Notes under the pieces: model-generated
The model's database searches: none
What the model saw: the letters and a program-made list of their open reading frames with translations, nothing else
Told to the model about the DNA's origin: nothing
Translations under genes and position numbers: made by a program
Source: Prasinococcaceae sp. CCMP 1430
Lineage: Eukaryota; Prasinodermophyta; Palmophyllophyceae; Prasinococcales; Prasinococcaceae
Direction of reading: 5' to 3'
Length of the DNA: 64,000 bases
Assembly (NCBI GenBank): GCA_013416795.1
Contig: RQSC01000010.1
Span: forward strand, 182,486-246,485
In this document: piece by piece, positions 19,822-28,592 of the stretch
Layout: each line of letters opens with the position of its first letter
How positions within the stretch are numbered: position 1 is the first letter of the stretch

Positions 19822-20584
19822 TGCCTCCGCCCGGGCTGAGGCCCACGGGCGCGGGTGGGTGGGGGTGTCGCGAGCGGAGGGCGCCGCTCCGCCGCGCGGC
19901 GCGGTGTGTGTGTGCCCCCCTCGCCTGCGCGCGCCCGCGCACTGCCCGCGCACCCCCACCCCCCGCGCGCGCTCCCGCTGCTTCCGCCTGCCCCCCCGGC
20001 CCCGGCAGCGATCTCTTTCCGAAACCCGTTTTCGCCGCCGCGTCGCGCCCCTCCCCTGCCGCACCGCGCCTTCGCCCCGACCTCCGGCCGCCCCGCGGGC
20101 GCGCGCGAAAACGAGCCCGAAACCGGCGAATCGAATCGCTTGCCGGGGGGAAAAAGATGACGGGCGCGCGCGCTCGAAAAAGGGCGCCGCGCGGCCCGGC
20201 CTGTTGAACCGACCGGCCGGGCGCCCGACGCGCTCGCGCCGCCGCACCGCGAATTTGGGTAGCTACGCACGGCATTTCTCATGTGGACACGCGCTGACCG
20301 GAAGGTGTTTGGAGGTGCAGAATTGCCGATGTTTTGGCGGGAGTTCTGACATGTCACTTCCCGGCTGGCTGGGGCAAAAAAAAAAAAAAAAAAAGGATGG
20401 GGAGCCTCGCCTGCCCCGGCCGGGGCAGCAAAACCAGCATGCGGCCTGGCCTGGCCTGTCACCCCAACCAGCGAGGTGGGGCCCGTGTGGATTCCATGAG
20501 GATACGCGCTTGTGAAACGGATTCCATTTTGACGAATGTGCATGGTGGGAGCGTCGCGGTGGAACCCGCGCCCAGCCGCTCGGG
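19822..20584. other. Intergenic region with A19 tract
   Basis: GC-rich until about 20270, then more balanced. A run of 19 A (20376-20394) follows CCGGCTGGCTGGGGC. Such a tract could be the tail of a retroposed sequence, but no target duplication or internal promoter is recognisable. No gene is supported. Confidence 0.4.
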
Positions 20585-21181
20585 GTGCAGCGCGATGGGC
20601 GGGGGCTGTGGCCCGCGCGTGCCCTCNTCCGGTGTTCGCCGCGCACGCAACTCGCCGACCACGACGAGTGCTGCCACGCAAGCCGCGCTCGAGTAGAGGG
20701 CTGCCGCGCGGTGAAATGCGCGACGCGCGAGCTGAACGAAAAAGATAGATGGAACTCGCGCGCGGCGGCGGCGAGGCGCGTGGCCGCGCGCGCGGCCGAC
20801 ACCGAGCAGGAGACGTACAACACGGGCTTCATCGGCGCCGACAGCGGCGGCAAGAGCAACGTGTTCGGCGTGGAGCCCACCGTCTACGTCGCCGGCTCCG
20901 CCATGGACGAGACCGGCGGCAACGGCGCCATCGGCGCGTTCGCGGGCGTGCTCGCGCTCATCGTCGTTGGCTCGGGCGTCAACGCGAGCCTGGGGCTGCT
21001 CAACGACAAGGAGTCGGCCGACGCGTCCAACGCGATCGTCGCTGCGGAGAAGCCGCCCGCGGGGTCGTCCATCGCGTCGTTCGCTAACGAGTTCGAGAGC
21101 GAGGCCAAGGCCGCCCAGGCTGCTGCCGCGGCCGCCGCCGCTGAGGCCGCTGCCGCGGCTGCGCCCGCGCCCGAGATCTAA
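20585..21181 (+). CDS. Small protein with one hydrophobic helix and Ala-rich tail, probably plastid; function unknown
   Basis: The conserved-looking part starts near 20800 with ADTEQETYNTGFIGADSGGK and SNVFGVEPTVYVAGSAMDE. A single hydrophobic segment, GAIGAFAGVLALIVVGSG, follows, then SSIASFANEFESEAKAA and a poly-Ala helix to the stop at 21181. Before it is an Arg/Ala/Ser-rich stretch typical of a green-algal chloroplast transit peptide. The start codon is unclear: the frame is open back to 20585 but contains the N at 20627, and an intron in the leader is possible. I do not recognise the family; the single helix between polar regions suggests a small thylakoid or envelope subunit. Two TGTAA words at 21235-21239 and 21243-21247 are likely 3'-end signals. 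Confidence 0.55.
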   Translation: MQRDGRGLWPARALXRCSPRTQLADHDECCHASRARVEGCRAVKCATRELNEKDRWNSRAAAARRVAARAADTEQETYNTGFIGADSGGKSNVFGVEPTVYVAGSAMDETGGNGAIGAFAGVLALIVVGSGVNASLGLLNDKESADASNAIVAAEKPPAGSSIASFANEFESEAKAAQAAAAAAAAEAAAAAAPAPEI

Positions 21182-21493
21182 CTAGATACCTTTTTGGTGG
21201 TAGGGATGATAGCGAGCGAGGCGGCAGCACTGTCTGTAACGCTGTAATGAACCTTTTTGGGGACGCACCGTAGCGTGGCACGGGCGGTCGGCCGCGCTCG
21301 CGCCTCGGCAGCCGGCGGCAGCGCGAGAAGGGCATTGCCGCGGGGCAGCCCAGCACAGACAGCAGCGCGAGGCGCCGACGCATAGGCCCCGGTCGGAAAA
21401 CTGACACGTCATTACACCCCCGTCCCGGCTGCTGCGGCGCGAGCGAGGCGCGCTCGCAGGCGCACGCGCGCGCGCGCGCGCGCAGGTGGCGAA
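21182..21493. other. Convergent 3' intergenic region
   Basis: Contains the TGTAA polyadenylation candidates of the plus-strand gene and a pure CG dinucleotide run at about 21466-21482 before the minus-strand gene end. Nothing coding is supported. Confidence 0.45.
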
Positions 21494-23712
21494 TCACGCC
21501 GCCGCGACTGCCGCCGGGATTGCCGCCGCGTCCGATGCCCGCGCGGCGACCGCCGCCGGCTGCGCGCACCCCACCGCGCAGCCCGCCGGCGCGACAGCGG
21601 GCCTGAAGCCGTGCCTCAGCGCCGCCTCCCACGTGACATCGATGCGGTCAATGTCGATGGCGCCCACCTCGTGGTGGTCCCAGCCCTCCAGCATGTGCGT
21701 GAGCGCGCCCGCGTGGCACGCGAACACGCGCCGCCGGGGCATGAAGAGCTCGCACGCCTTCACGTCCGTGGCGGTGTCGGGCAGGTCCATCGCTGCGAGC
21801 TCGCCGTACGTGCAATCGCTCCGGTGCTTGGCGATGGGCGGAACGACCACCTGGTGGAAGTGCGTCCCCGGCGGGGCGCACGCCTGGTCCTTGGCGCCGC
21901 ACATCTTCCCCACGATCCACGTCTTGCAATCGCCGCCGTCCCGGTGATGCTCGACGCGAACCAGCAGCTCGCGGTGCTCGGGCGCCGCCTCCGCGCGGAT
22001 GGCCTCGAACCGCTCCACGCTCGACGTGAGCATGCGCACGCGCACGCCGCGGCGGCAAAGCCACAGCGCCGCCGCGCGCCCCAGCTTCGACGTCGCGCCC
22101 GTCAGGAAGACCTCGCGCACGTCCGCGGGCAGCTCGTGGACCAGGCACGCGGCCGTGAGCGTGTTGCCGTGCACAACGCGCGTGCGCAGGTCCTTGATGG
22201 CCTCCGGGAAGATCACGCCGCCGCCGTTGACGTGCTCCGCCTTGTTGAGCGCGCCCAGCCCGAACACCTTCACGCCCTGCGCGTCGGCCTTGCGGATGGC
22301 GCGCTCGATGAGCCCGTTGATGCGCCTGCGCTCGAACTTCAGGAAGTACTGAAAGCCGTAGCGCGGCGTCACCCACGTCTGCACGGGGTGGCCGTTGACG
22401 CGCTCCACGTGCGACGGGAAGGCCTCGCCCACCACCCACAGCACCGCCATCGCCAGCCACGCCAGCGGCCACAAGGGGTACAGGAGCCACGACTCGCTGT
22501 AGGGGTTCTTGGCGAAGCCGCGGAAGAACATCGGCAGGTGGAAGGTGCTGAGCAGGTCCGTGCCGTGCGCCAGGAAGACCGCGTCGGGCACCTCGTAGGT
22601 GCGCGCCATCGCCTCCGCCTGCAGTTTGTCGCTGGTCCACGTGCGCCCGTCGCGCTCCATCTCGAGCGTGCCGCCCAGGTAGTCGTACAGCGGCATGAAG
22701 AGGCAGAAGTTGGTGTGCACGCGCGAGTGGTGCAGCGAGTGGTAGCTGGGCGTGTACACCAGGTAGCGCAGCAGCGGCACCGCCTGGTACAGCCGCACCG
22801 GCACGAACTCCCAGTTGCAGTGGCCGATCATATTAAGCGTGTCGAAGGCGATCGTGTACGCGTAGAACATCGCCATGGACGCCCCCCCGAGGAACCACGT
22901 GCCCAGCATGGGGATGGCGAAGTTGGCCGTGTAGCCCAGGTGCTCCATGAACGGGTGGCAGCTGCCGCTGGTGGGCTCGGTCACGAACGACTTGTGGTGG
23001 TGCGAGTGGTACGCGCCGTACAGCGCGTGGTTGTGCAGCGCGCGGTGGAACCAGTAGTAGACGAACTCGGTGGGGCCAGCGTGCAGCAGCGCGCACTGCG
23101 CGAGGCCCGTCCCGTCGTACAGCGCGAAGTTCTTGAAGCCGGGCAGGATCCAGTGCACGGCGGTCATTACGAGGGCCTGCGAGGAGGGGAGGCACGCGAG
23201 GCGTCGTGGGGCGGGGTCGGGTTGGGAGCGGGGCGAGGCAAAGCGAGGCGGGTGGAGGGGCGCCGCGCGTCAGCGGATGCGCCTGGGATGCGCCTGGCCG
23301 CGCCGCGCCGAGCCTCTCTCTCGCGCGAGAGGCCTTCGACCCCGCCCGCCGCTTGCGCCACACAAAACCCGCCCCCCCCCACAAAACCCGCCCCGCCCCT
23401 CTCTCTGCCCGCGCTGCGCACCTGCAGGATGAGGAAGTCGTCCCAGTTGTCCTCCCTGTCCATCTGCTCGAAGTCGATCCCCCTCTTTTGGATGCGGTGC
23501 TTGCCGCTGATGGCGTGCAGGCGCGACGCCGTTATGAACAGCTGCGCGAGCGCGTAGCGCACCGCGACGAGCGTCACCATGTGCCAGCACCAATTGTCGG
23601 CGTCGTCGAGGCCGAGCGCGGCGCACGCGGCGAACGGCGCGAGCAGCAGGTACTTGAAGTTGCCCATCGGCTCCCACGGGAACTCATACATGAAGCCCGG
23701 CTTGGACGCCAT
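21494..23712 (-). CDS. CER1/CER3-like aldehyde decarbonylase (fatty acid hydroxylase superfamily plus WAX2 domain)
   Basis: Exons 23422-23712 and 21494-23176 are joined across a GT-AG intron (23177-23421) in phase 0, giving 657 residues, close to plant CER1. The N-terminal half has membrane segments and the di-iron histidine motifs HRALH, HSHHH and HSLHH (about residues 140-245). The C-terminal half has the NAD-fold-like segment VFLTGATSKLGRAAALWLC and the WAX2 signature CHAGALTHMLEGWDHHEVG and IDIDRIDVTWEAALRHG. In plants CER1/CER3 convert very-long-chain acyl-CoA or aldehydes to alkanes in the ER for the cuticle. A planktonic alga would use alkanes differently, so substrate and role are open. 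The ATG at 23712 begins MASKPGFMYEF. The last about 40 residues are Ala-rich and unlike the family. Confidence 0.88.
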
Positions 23713-23817
23713 GGCGACCGGCGCCCCGCGGGCGCGCGTCGGCGCGCGCGCGCGGCAAGTGCTCGATCCGCCGCCGCNCGTGCGATCGGCGAGGCGAACG
23801 TGCGGGGGAGGGCGGCG

Positions 23818-24078
23818 ATGGCAGCCGTCTCCGAGGCCGACAGGACCGGCGGCGACGGCACTGGGCTGTTCGGCCTCCTGACACGCGGCGGCTTCGCCGA
23901 GGGCGCGCTCGGGCGTGTCGTCGAGATCCAGCGCCACCGCTTCAACGACGACGACACCGTCGACGTCCTCATCGTCGGCCGTGGTGAGTTCGTCGTGCGC
24001 GACATTAAGGCGCAGGCCGTCGCGGGGGCTCCACGCGCGCCGCCCCTGCTCGTCGGCGTTGTGGAATTCGTGCGGTGA
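23818..24078 (+). CDS. LON-protease N-terminal-domain-like fragment, 5' part lost at an N gap
   Basis: From ATG 23818, 86 residues include GLFGLLTRGGFAEGALGRVV, EIQRHRF, DVLIVGRGEFVVRDIK and PLLVGVVEFV. This matches the second half of the LON substrate-binding domain (PF02190), with its Gly-rich strand and Arg-Phe-like core. The usual first half (a proline-rich start with FPG and an E-x-x-Y helix) is not present; it should lie where a single N (23778) breaks the sequence, 40 bases upstream. No ATPase or protease follows, so this would be a stand-alone LON-domain (CRBN- or LonR-type) protein or a fragment. A TGTAA at 24165-24169 follows the stop. Confidence 0.55.
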   Translation: MAAVSEADRTGGDGTGLFGLLTRGGFAEGALGRVVEIQRHRFNDDDTVDVLIVGRGEFVVRDIKAQAVAGAPRAPPLLVGVVEFVR

Positions 24079-24785
24079 AGCCATGCCACATGCGGGCGCG
24101 GCGTGGCCCGGCGCTGCCTGCGTTGCTGTGTTTTTAGTAGTGGCCGCTGGGCTGTACACGTGTATGTAACTTTTCGCCAATGTATCTCTGTTTCACTGGG
24201 CACACACACGCGCGCATGCTGCCGCGTGTGGTGGGCGCGGCGCGCTCGAGACCGCGCGGCGAGGGCGGCGCCGTCCGGACGAGTGCGCGTGTGTCAAAAC
24301 TGTGCGAGCGTGCTGTGCCTTACCGCCGCCGTCCGCCGCGGCGACGCCCGCGTTTCGACCCCGCGAATTGGGCGCACTTCCGCCTCGCCAATGTTAGGGT
24401 TAATCATGTAGGGTTAAAATCGTCGCGCTGCGCACTCCTGTCCGTGTGCTTTTGATTGAAGCGAGATCAAAGCTGGCGTGAAAAAAGCGATGTCACTCGG
24501 AATCGTTCGGTTCGTTGGGAGAAATCGCGGGCGAAAGTGCGGCGCCGCGCGTCGGGAATTGATCCAAGACTGAGCTGCGTCCGCGCGGCGGGCGAGGCAT
24601 TCGGTCGGGAGGAGCCTACACTTGCACAAGTGCTGCCCACCGGCGAAACTGTACTGACTGACCTTTGCCGTTGGGCGCATTGGTTTGGGTTTTCCGTCGC
24701 GCATTTCGGCGTCTTTTCTTCCCGCGTTTCGGCGCGCGCGCGCGCGCCGCGCGGCCTCCGGCGGGCGGCCGAGGCCNCCGCGGTG
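24079..24785. other. Intergenic region before the unrecognised gene
   Basis: Contains the TGTAA 3'-end candidate at 24165-24169 and GTTAGGGTTAATCATGTAGGGTTAAAA at about 24392-24418 (telomere-like TTAGGG words, only two, not an array). A single N at 24777 lies 8 bases before the next start codon. No gene is supported. Confidence 0.4.
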
Positions 24786-26489
24786 ATGTCGGCGGACGCC
24801 GCCACCTGGGCGAACGCCGCGCTCGAGATCGCCGCGCGGGAGGACTTCGACCAGGCCGCACCGTCGCCCGAGTTCGGGGTGCGGCTCATGGAGGCGCAGC
24901 CGGCGCTGCACACGCTGCACTATGCGTTCACACGCTTTCGCGGCGCGAAGGAGGCCGCCTTCTGGATGATCTTCAGGCACACGGTGCGGCAGCAGCTCCC
25001 ACAGGCGCTCGCCAGGGAGGGCATCACCGCGCACAACGGCACGCCCGTGAAATCCGCTCGCGGTGTGACGGGCACCGGCGCGGCGGACGGCGGAGGTGCC
25101 AACGCTGGCGGCGGCGAAGCGTCAAACGCGGCGGATGCACGCGCCGGCGTGGACGCTTCCGGCGCGACGGCCGAGGCCCCCAGCGGGGCTCGCGAGCCGA
25201 ACGCGCCCAACGCGGGCGTCATTTTCGCGACCTTCCTTCCCTCACCGGAGATGGCGCTGGACGCGGCGGGCGCGCTGGATGTGGCGGTCGTCGTGAGTGG
25301 AGACGGCTTCGTCGTCGTGCCGCTCGGTGGCGGCGGCGCACCCACGGCGGGCGACGTGGCCGCCGCAGCAAAGGACGGCGGCGCTGGCGCCGCGGGCGCG
25401 CTGGCCGGCGCTCTGGAATTCTCCATCTACAGCGTCCTCAACTTTGCGATCGCCGAGCAGCGCTTCATTTTCCAGGCGAGTCGCAAGGAGGACAAGGAAA
25501 TGCGCGTCTACACGCTGGCCGCGCGCGACGCGCTGGGCACGCGGCTTCTCGACTCGGCCGTCCGAGGGGCCATCGAGATGAAGATGAGGGAGCTCGGCTC
25601 GACGCCCAGTGGGCAGCCCCAACCTGGGCGCGCAGGCGCTGACGACGCGAGCGCGCATCGCGCGGGGCGCCGTGCTCGCGCAGCTCATCGCCTTCGTGGG
25701 CTGGAAGGCGTACGGCGGCCGCGCGGCGCCATCGCTCGCCAACGCCGCCGCCGCGGTGGGGCTCGCCGAGCGGCCGGGCAAGGAGCTCGCGGGCACGACG
25801 CTCGAGCTCAAGCTCGACATCGGGCGCGAGAAGTTCACGTGGATGGAGCCGTCGTGGGGCCGCAGCGGGCGGCGCGTGGAGGTGGGCTGCGCCGTGGAGC
25901 TCATGGCCGACGGCAGCGTCGAGCCTCGGGGCGTGGGCGCGTTCTCGCGCCTCGAGCTCGAGCGCGGCACGTGGAGCGTGGAGGGCGACGTGCTGCGCTT
26001 CAATGTGGTGCTCGCGTCGGGCCTGGACAGGGCGGACATCTACCTGCCAGAAGGGGAGAGGCTGTGCTTCAAGTGCAATGCCTGGCCTTCCGCGCGTGCG
26101 GTGGGATCCAAGGGGACGCTGCTCGTGCGGGTGAGGGCGCGCGAGTTGGCGCGCGCGCGCGCGCGAGTGCGCCGATGCCATCCGCGGAACGATGCGCAGC
26201 GGAGCTGACACCCGCGACCACCCCCCGTGCGCTCGCCTGCACTCGCGCGGGCTCTCTCGCGCGCGTACAGCGCACGCGGTGGCTCATCCGGCGCGAATGG
26301 CGCACGGTTGGAAACTTCCGAGCGGCCGTGGTGGAAGCCGGAGCACCCGACGGCGTCGGAGAGGGCGAGGGCGAGGGCCGCCGCGTTCCCGTGAGCGTCG
26401 CACCGGCGCCGCTTCGAATGCGCCAGCGATTCGTTGACCGCGATACCGCGAGGGACGCGCGCGACTCTGGCAGCGCGGGCAGCCCGTGA
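24786..26489 (+). CDS. Unrecognised protein, two exons with an apparent 1-nt frame break
   Basis: From ATG 24786, nine bases after an N, the protein begins MSADAATWANAALEIAARE and FGVRLMEAQPALHTLHYAFT. A Gly/Ala linker (about residues 90-150) follows, then FATFLPSPEMALDAAG, FSIYSVLNFAIAEQRFIFQ and MRVYTLAARDALGTRLLDSA. Near 25605 the reading must shift by one base (TP to VGSPNLGAQ); the other frame then continues IARGAVLAQLIAFVGWKAYG and a beta-rich part LELKLDIGREKFTWMEPSWG to 26130. A GT-AG intron (26131-26270) leads to RTRWLIRREWRTVGNF and a stop at 26489. I cannot assign a family. The last part looks like a folded beta domain, while the first half is helical with a possible membrane helix near GAVLAQLIAFVGW. 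The frame break may be a sequencing indel. Confidence 0.6.
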   Translation: MSADAATWANAALEIAAREDFDQAAPSPEFGVRLMEAQPALHTLHYAFTRFRGAKEAAFWMIFRHTVRQQLPQALAREGITAHNGTPVKSARGVTGTGAADGGGANAGGGEASNAADARAGVDASGATAEAPSGAREPNAPNAGVIFATFLPSPEMALDAAGALDVAVVVSGDGFVVVPLGGGGAPTAGDVAAAAKDGGAGAAGALAGALEFSIYSVLNFAIAEQRFIFQASRKEDKEMRVYTLAARDALGTRLLDSAVRGAIEMKMRELGSTPSGQPQPGRAGADDASAHRAGRRARAAHRLRGLEGVRRPRGAIARQRRRRGGARRAAGQGARGHDARAQARHRAREVHVDGAVVGPQRAARGGGLRRGAHGRRQRRASGRGRVLAPRARARHVERGGRRAALQCGARVGPGQGGHLPARRGEAVLQVQCLAFRACGGIQGDAARAGEGARVGARARASAPMPSAERCAAELTPATTPRALACTRAGSLARVQRTRWLIRREWRTVGNFRAAVVEAGAPDGVGEGEGEGRRVPVSVAPAPLRMRQRFVDRDTARDARDSGSAGSP

Positions 26490-26725
26490 TTGCGCGCCAC
26501 CGCGAGAGCGGCGGCAAGCGCCGCACGCGCGCGCTCCCGCGCAGCCCGCGGCGGCCACCTCGTAATCGGCGACTGCTGCGCCAGAGGGAGAACGACGCGA
26601 GGGCCCGTGCGCGCGGCGCCATGGGTCGCTCGATAGGAGGCGCGCGCTTTACTCGCCGCGGTTGCAGCGGTCGGCCCACACGCTCGGCGCGAACGCAGCG
26701 CAGCCCGTGTCCCCCTCAATATCTT

Positions 26726-28175
26726 TCACTGGGTCTGGCACTCGGGCGGCTTCTCGACGGGAACGTCGCCGATCTTGGCCTTCTTGGCATCGGCGGCGGG
26801 CGGGGCGTCGACGGGCGCGGCCGCGCGCTTGGGCGGCACGCCTGCGGCTGCCGGCGCAGCAGGGTTCGCTCCGGGCGCAGACGGCGCACTGGAGGGATCA
26901 CGCGCACACGAAACACGCGCGAGAGCGAGGGCGAGCGAGCGAAGGGGCGCCCCGTGTCAGGCTGGCTCGATGTGACAGGCGGCGCACGAGACCGCGTGGG
27001 CGCCCACGCACCCTCCGACCGGCTGCAGCGTAATCTTCTTCTTGTTGCCACCAACAACGCCCAGATTCTTGACCACCACCGGCCCCTGCGCTCCGTTTGT
27101 CCCGGTGAGCTGGGGCTTGTCGAACGCGCCCGCGCCCGCGCCGGCGCTGCCCGCAGCGGCAGCATCTGCCTTCTGCTTCTCTGCGAGGGCCGCCGCGTTG
27201 GCCGCCTCGAGCTTGATGTCCTCCTCCTTGAGCATGATGTCCTGAAGCACCGCGGCGATGTCCGCGGCGTCCTCGGCCATGCCCGCGGCGGAGGCCTCCT
27301 TGAAAGCGCCCTCGAGGATGGCGCGCGCCTTGGAGCACTCCTTGACGGCCTCGTCGTGGCGCGGCACCCACTGCAGCGCCATCGCCGTGCGAAAGTGCGC
27401 CTGCGCAACGATGAGCTGGTCGGCGCGCGGCTCGGCGCGCTCGTACAGCTGCAGAGCGGTGTAGTAGTCCTTGAGGCAGCCCTGAAAGTCCTCGCGCTCG
27501 AGCGAGTGCTCGCCCAGCGCCATGTATGTGTCTGCAAGCAGCTCGTCGCGCATCTCCACCTCACCTGGCGCCGCGCTCTCCCAGAGCGAGCGCGCAACCT
27601 CGTACATCTCCCACGCCAGCTGCATGTCACCGCCATCCTCTTCCTCCGGCGCGCCCTGCTTCACGCCCGCGCCCTGCTCGGTGCGCAGCTGCACGCCCGC
27701 GGCGTGCAGCGGCCGCGGCGCCCTCGCTGCCGCTGCTCCCGCCGGCCGCGGCGCCCTCGCCGTCGTCAGTGTCCGCAGGCGCCTTCTCCTTGCCCTTGCC
27801 CTTGGCGTCGGCGGGACTCACGCCGGCGCCGGCTCCGGCTCCGGCGCCGCTTCCGCCTGCCGCGCCCGCGCCACTCGACCCTGCCGCGACGCCCTCCCCC
27901 GCCTGCTTGAGTTCGTCGCTGCCGAAGACGCCGCTGTCGCTCTGCGCCTTGAGGAAGAGCGCGCGGCCGTACTTGAGGTAGCTCTTGGCGCAGCGGACGC
28001 TTTCGGCGCCCCACTCACCCACGCGCAGCTCGAGCGCGCGCGCGAGAAGGTCGATCGCGTCGTCGAAGTTCTGACGGTTGATGCACGCGACGCCCTGCTG
28101 GTACGCACGCTCGGCGTCGGCGAGCGCGCCCGCGCCGGCCGCCGCCGATCCGCCCGCCCNCTCGGTTGAAGCCAT
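26726..28175 (-). CDS. NASP/Sim3-type histone chaperone with TPR repeats
   Basis: TPR-like units: ADAERAYQQGVACINRQNFD, CAKSYLKYGRALFLKAQ, an acidic spacer, then the NASP hallmark EEEDGGDMQLAWEMYEVARS, LADTYMALGEHSLEREDFQG and IVAQAHFRTAMALQWVPRHD. A GT-AG intron (26889-27011) connects TLQPVGG to a final exon with the bipartite nuclear signal PPKRAAA...AKKAKIG and the stop at 26726. NASP proteins bind free histone H3(-H4) in the nucleus and supply it for chromatin assembly. The frame changes near 27695-27715, between the Gly/Ser spacer and QLRTEQGAGV; no good splice pair is visible, so an indel is likely. An N at 28160 lies five codons after the proposed ATG (28175). The 5' end overlaps an opposite-strand channel fragment. 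Confidence 0.82.
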
Positions 28176-28483
28176 TGCGAACTTTGGTGACACGTCCGGC
28201 CTTCGAGGTGGGCGTCATTCTCACGCTCATCATGCAGGGTGCGCTGATCGCCGTGCGCGTGGGCGTCCACCGGCGCGATGACGACAGCACGGCCGTAAAT
28301 GCCGTTGCGGTGTTGTTCTCGATGGCGTTCGCGCTCGAGCTGGCCGCCAAGATTGCCGCGCGCGTGCACCCCGTTCTGAGGCTCGAGCTGTGGGGCACGC
28401 TCGACGCGGCGGTGATCGTGGTGTCGGCCGTGCTGGACGTGGCGAAGGCGGCGGGCGGGGCGCGGACGGGAGGGGCCGGGGCT
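28164..28483 (+). pseudogene. Voltage-gated ion channel fragment (S1-S3 of a voltage-sensor domain)
   Basis: The frame through ATG 28166 reads LRTLVTRPAFEVGVILTLIM (S1), then VLFSMAFALELAAKIAARVH (S2, with the FxxE...K charge pattern) and LWGTLDAAVIVVSAVLDVAK (S3, with the W..LD signature). These are the first three helices of an ion-transport voltage sensor (PF00520). A GTAAGG donor follows at about 28485. No S4, pore or further helices are found before the next gene, and the upstream side abuts the N at 28160. It may be an exon of a channel whose neighbours are missing, or a relic. Confidence 0.55.
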
Positions 28484-28592
28484 GGGGTAAGGCAGGGGGC
28501 TTGGTGGGGGGGAGGGAGGGTGGGGGGCCGAGCGGGCAGAAGGCGGGGAGAGAGGGAGTTGGAGTTTGGGGGGGAGGGAAGCGCCGGGCGCG

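Noticed and set aside
20376-20394. A19 tract as the tail of a processed pseudogene or SINE
   Set aside because: No coding remnant, pol III box or flanking duplication can be seen, so it is listed only as a homopolymer.
21611-23557. Long plus-strand open frame of about 650 codons opposite the CER1-like gene
   Set aside because: It is the complement of a clearly conserved gene, is His/Arg/Val-rich in a pattern expected from GC-rich antisense reading, and has no domain of its own. The same holds for most long Arg-rich frames in the first 35 kb.
24390-24420. Telomere-like TTAGGGTTA words
   Set aside because: Only two imperfect words separated by other bases; not an array, and the region is internal with genes on both sides.
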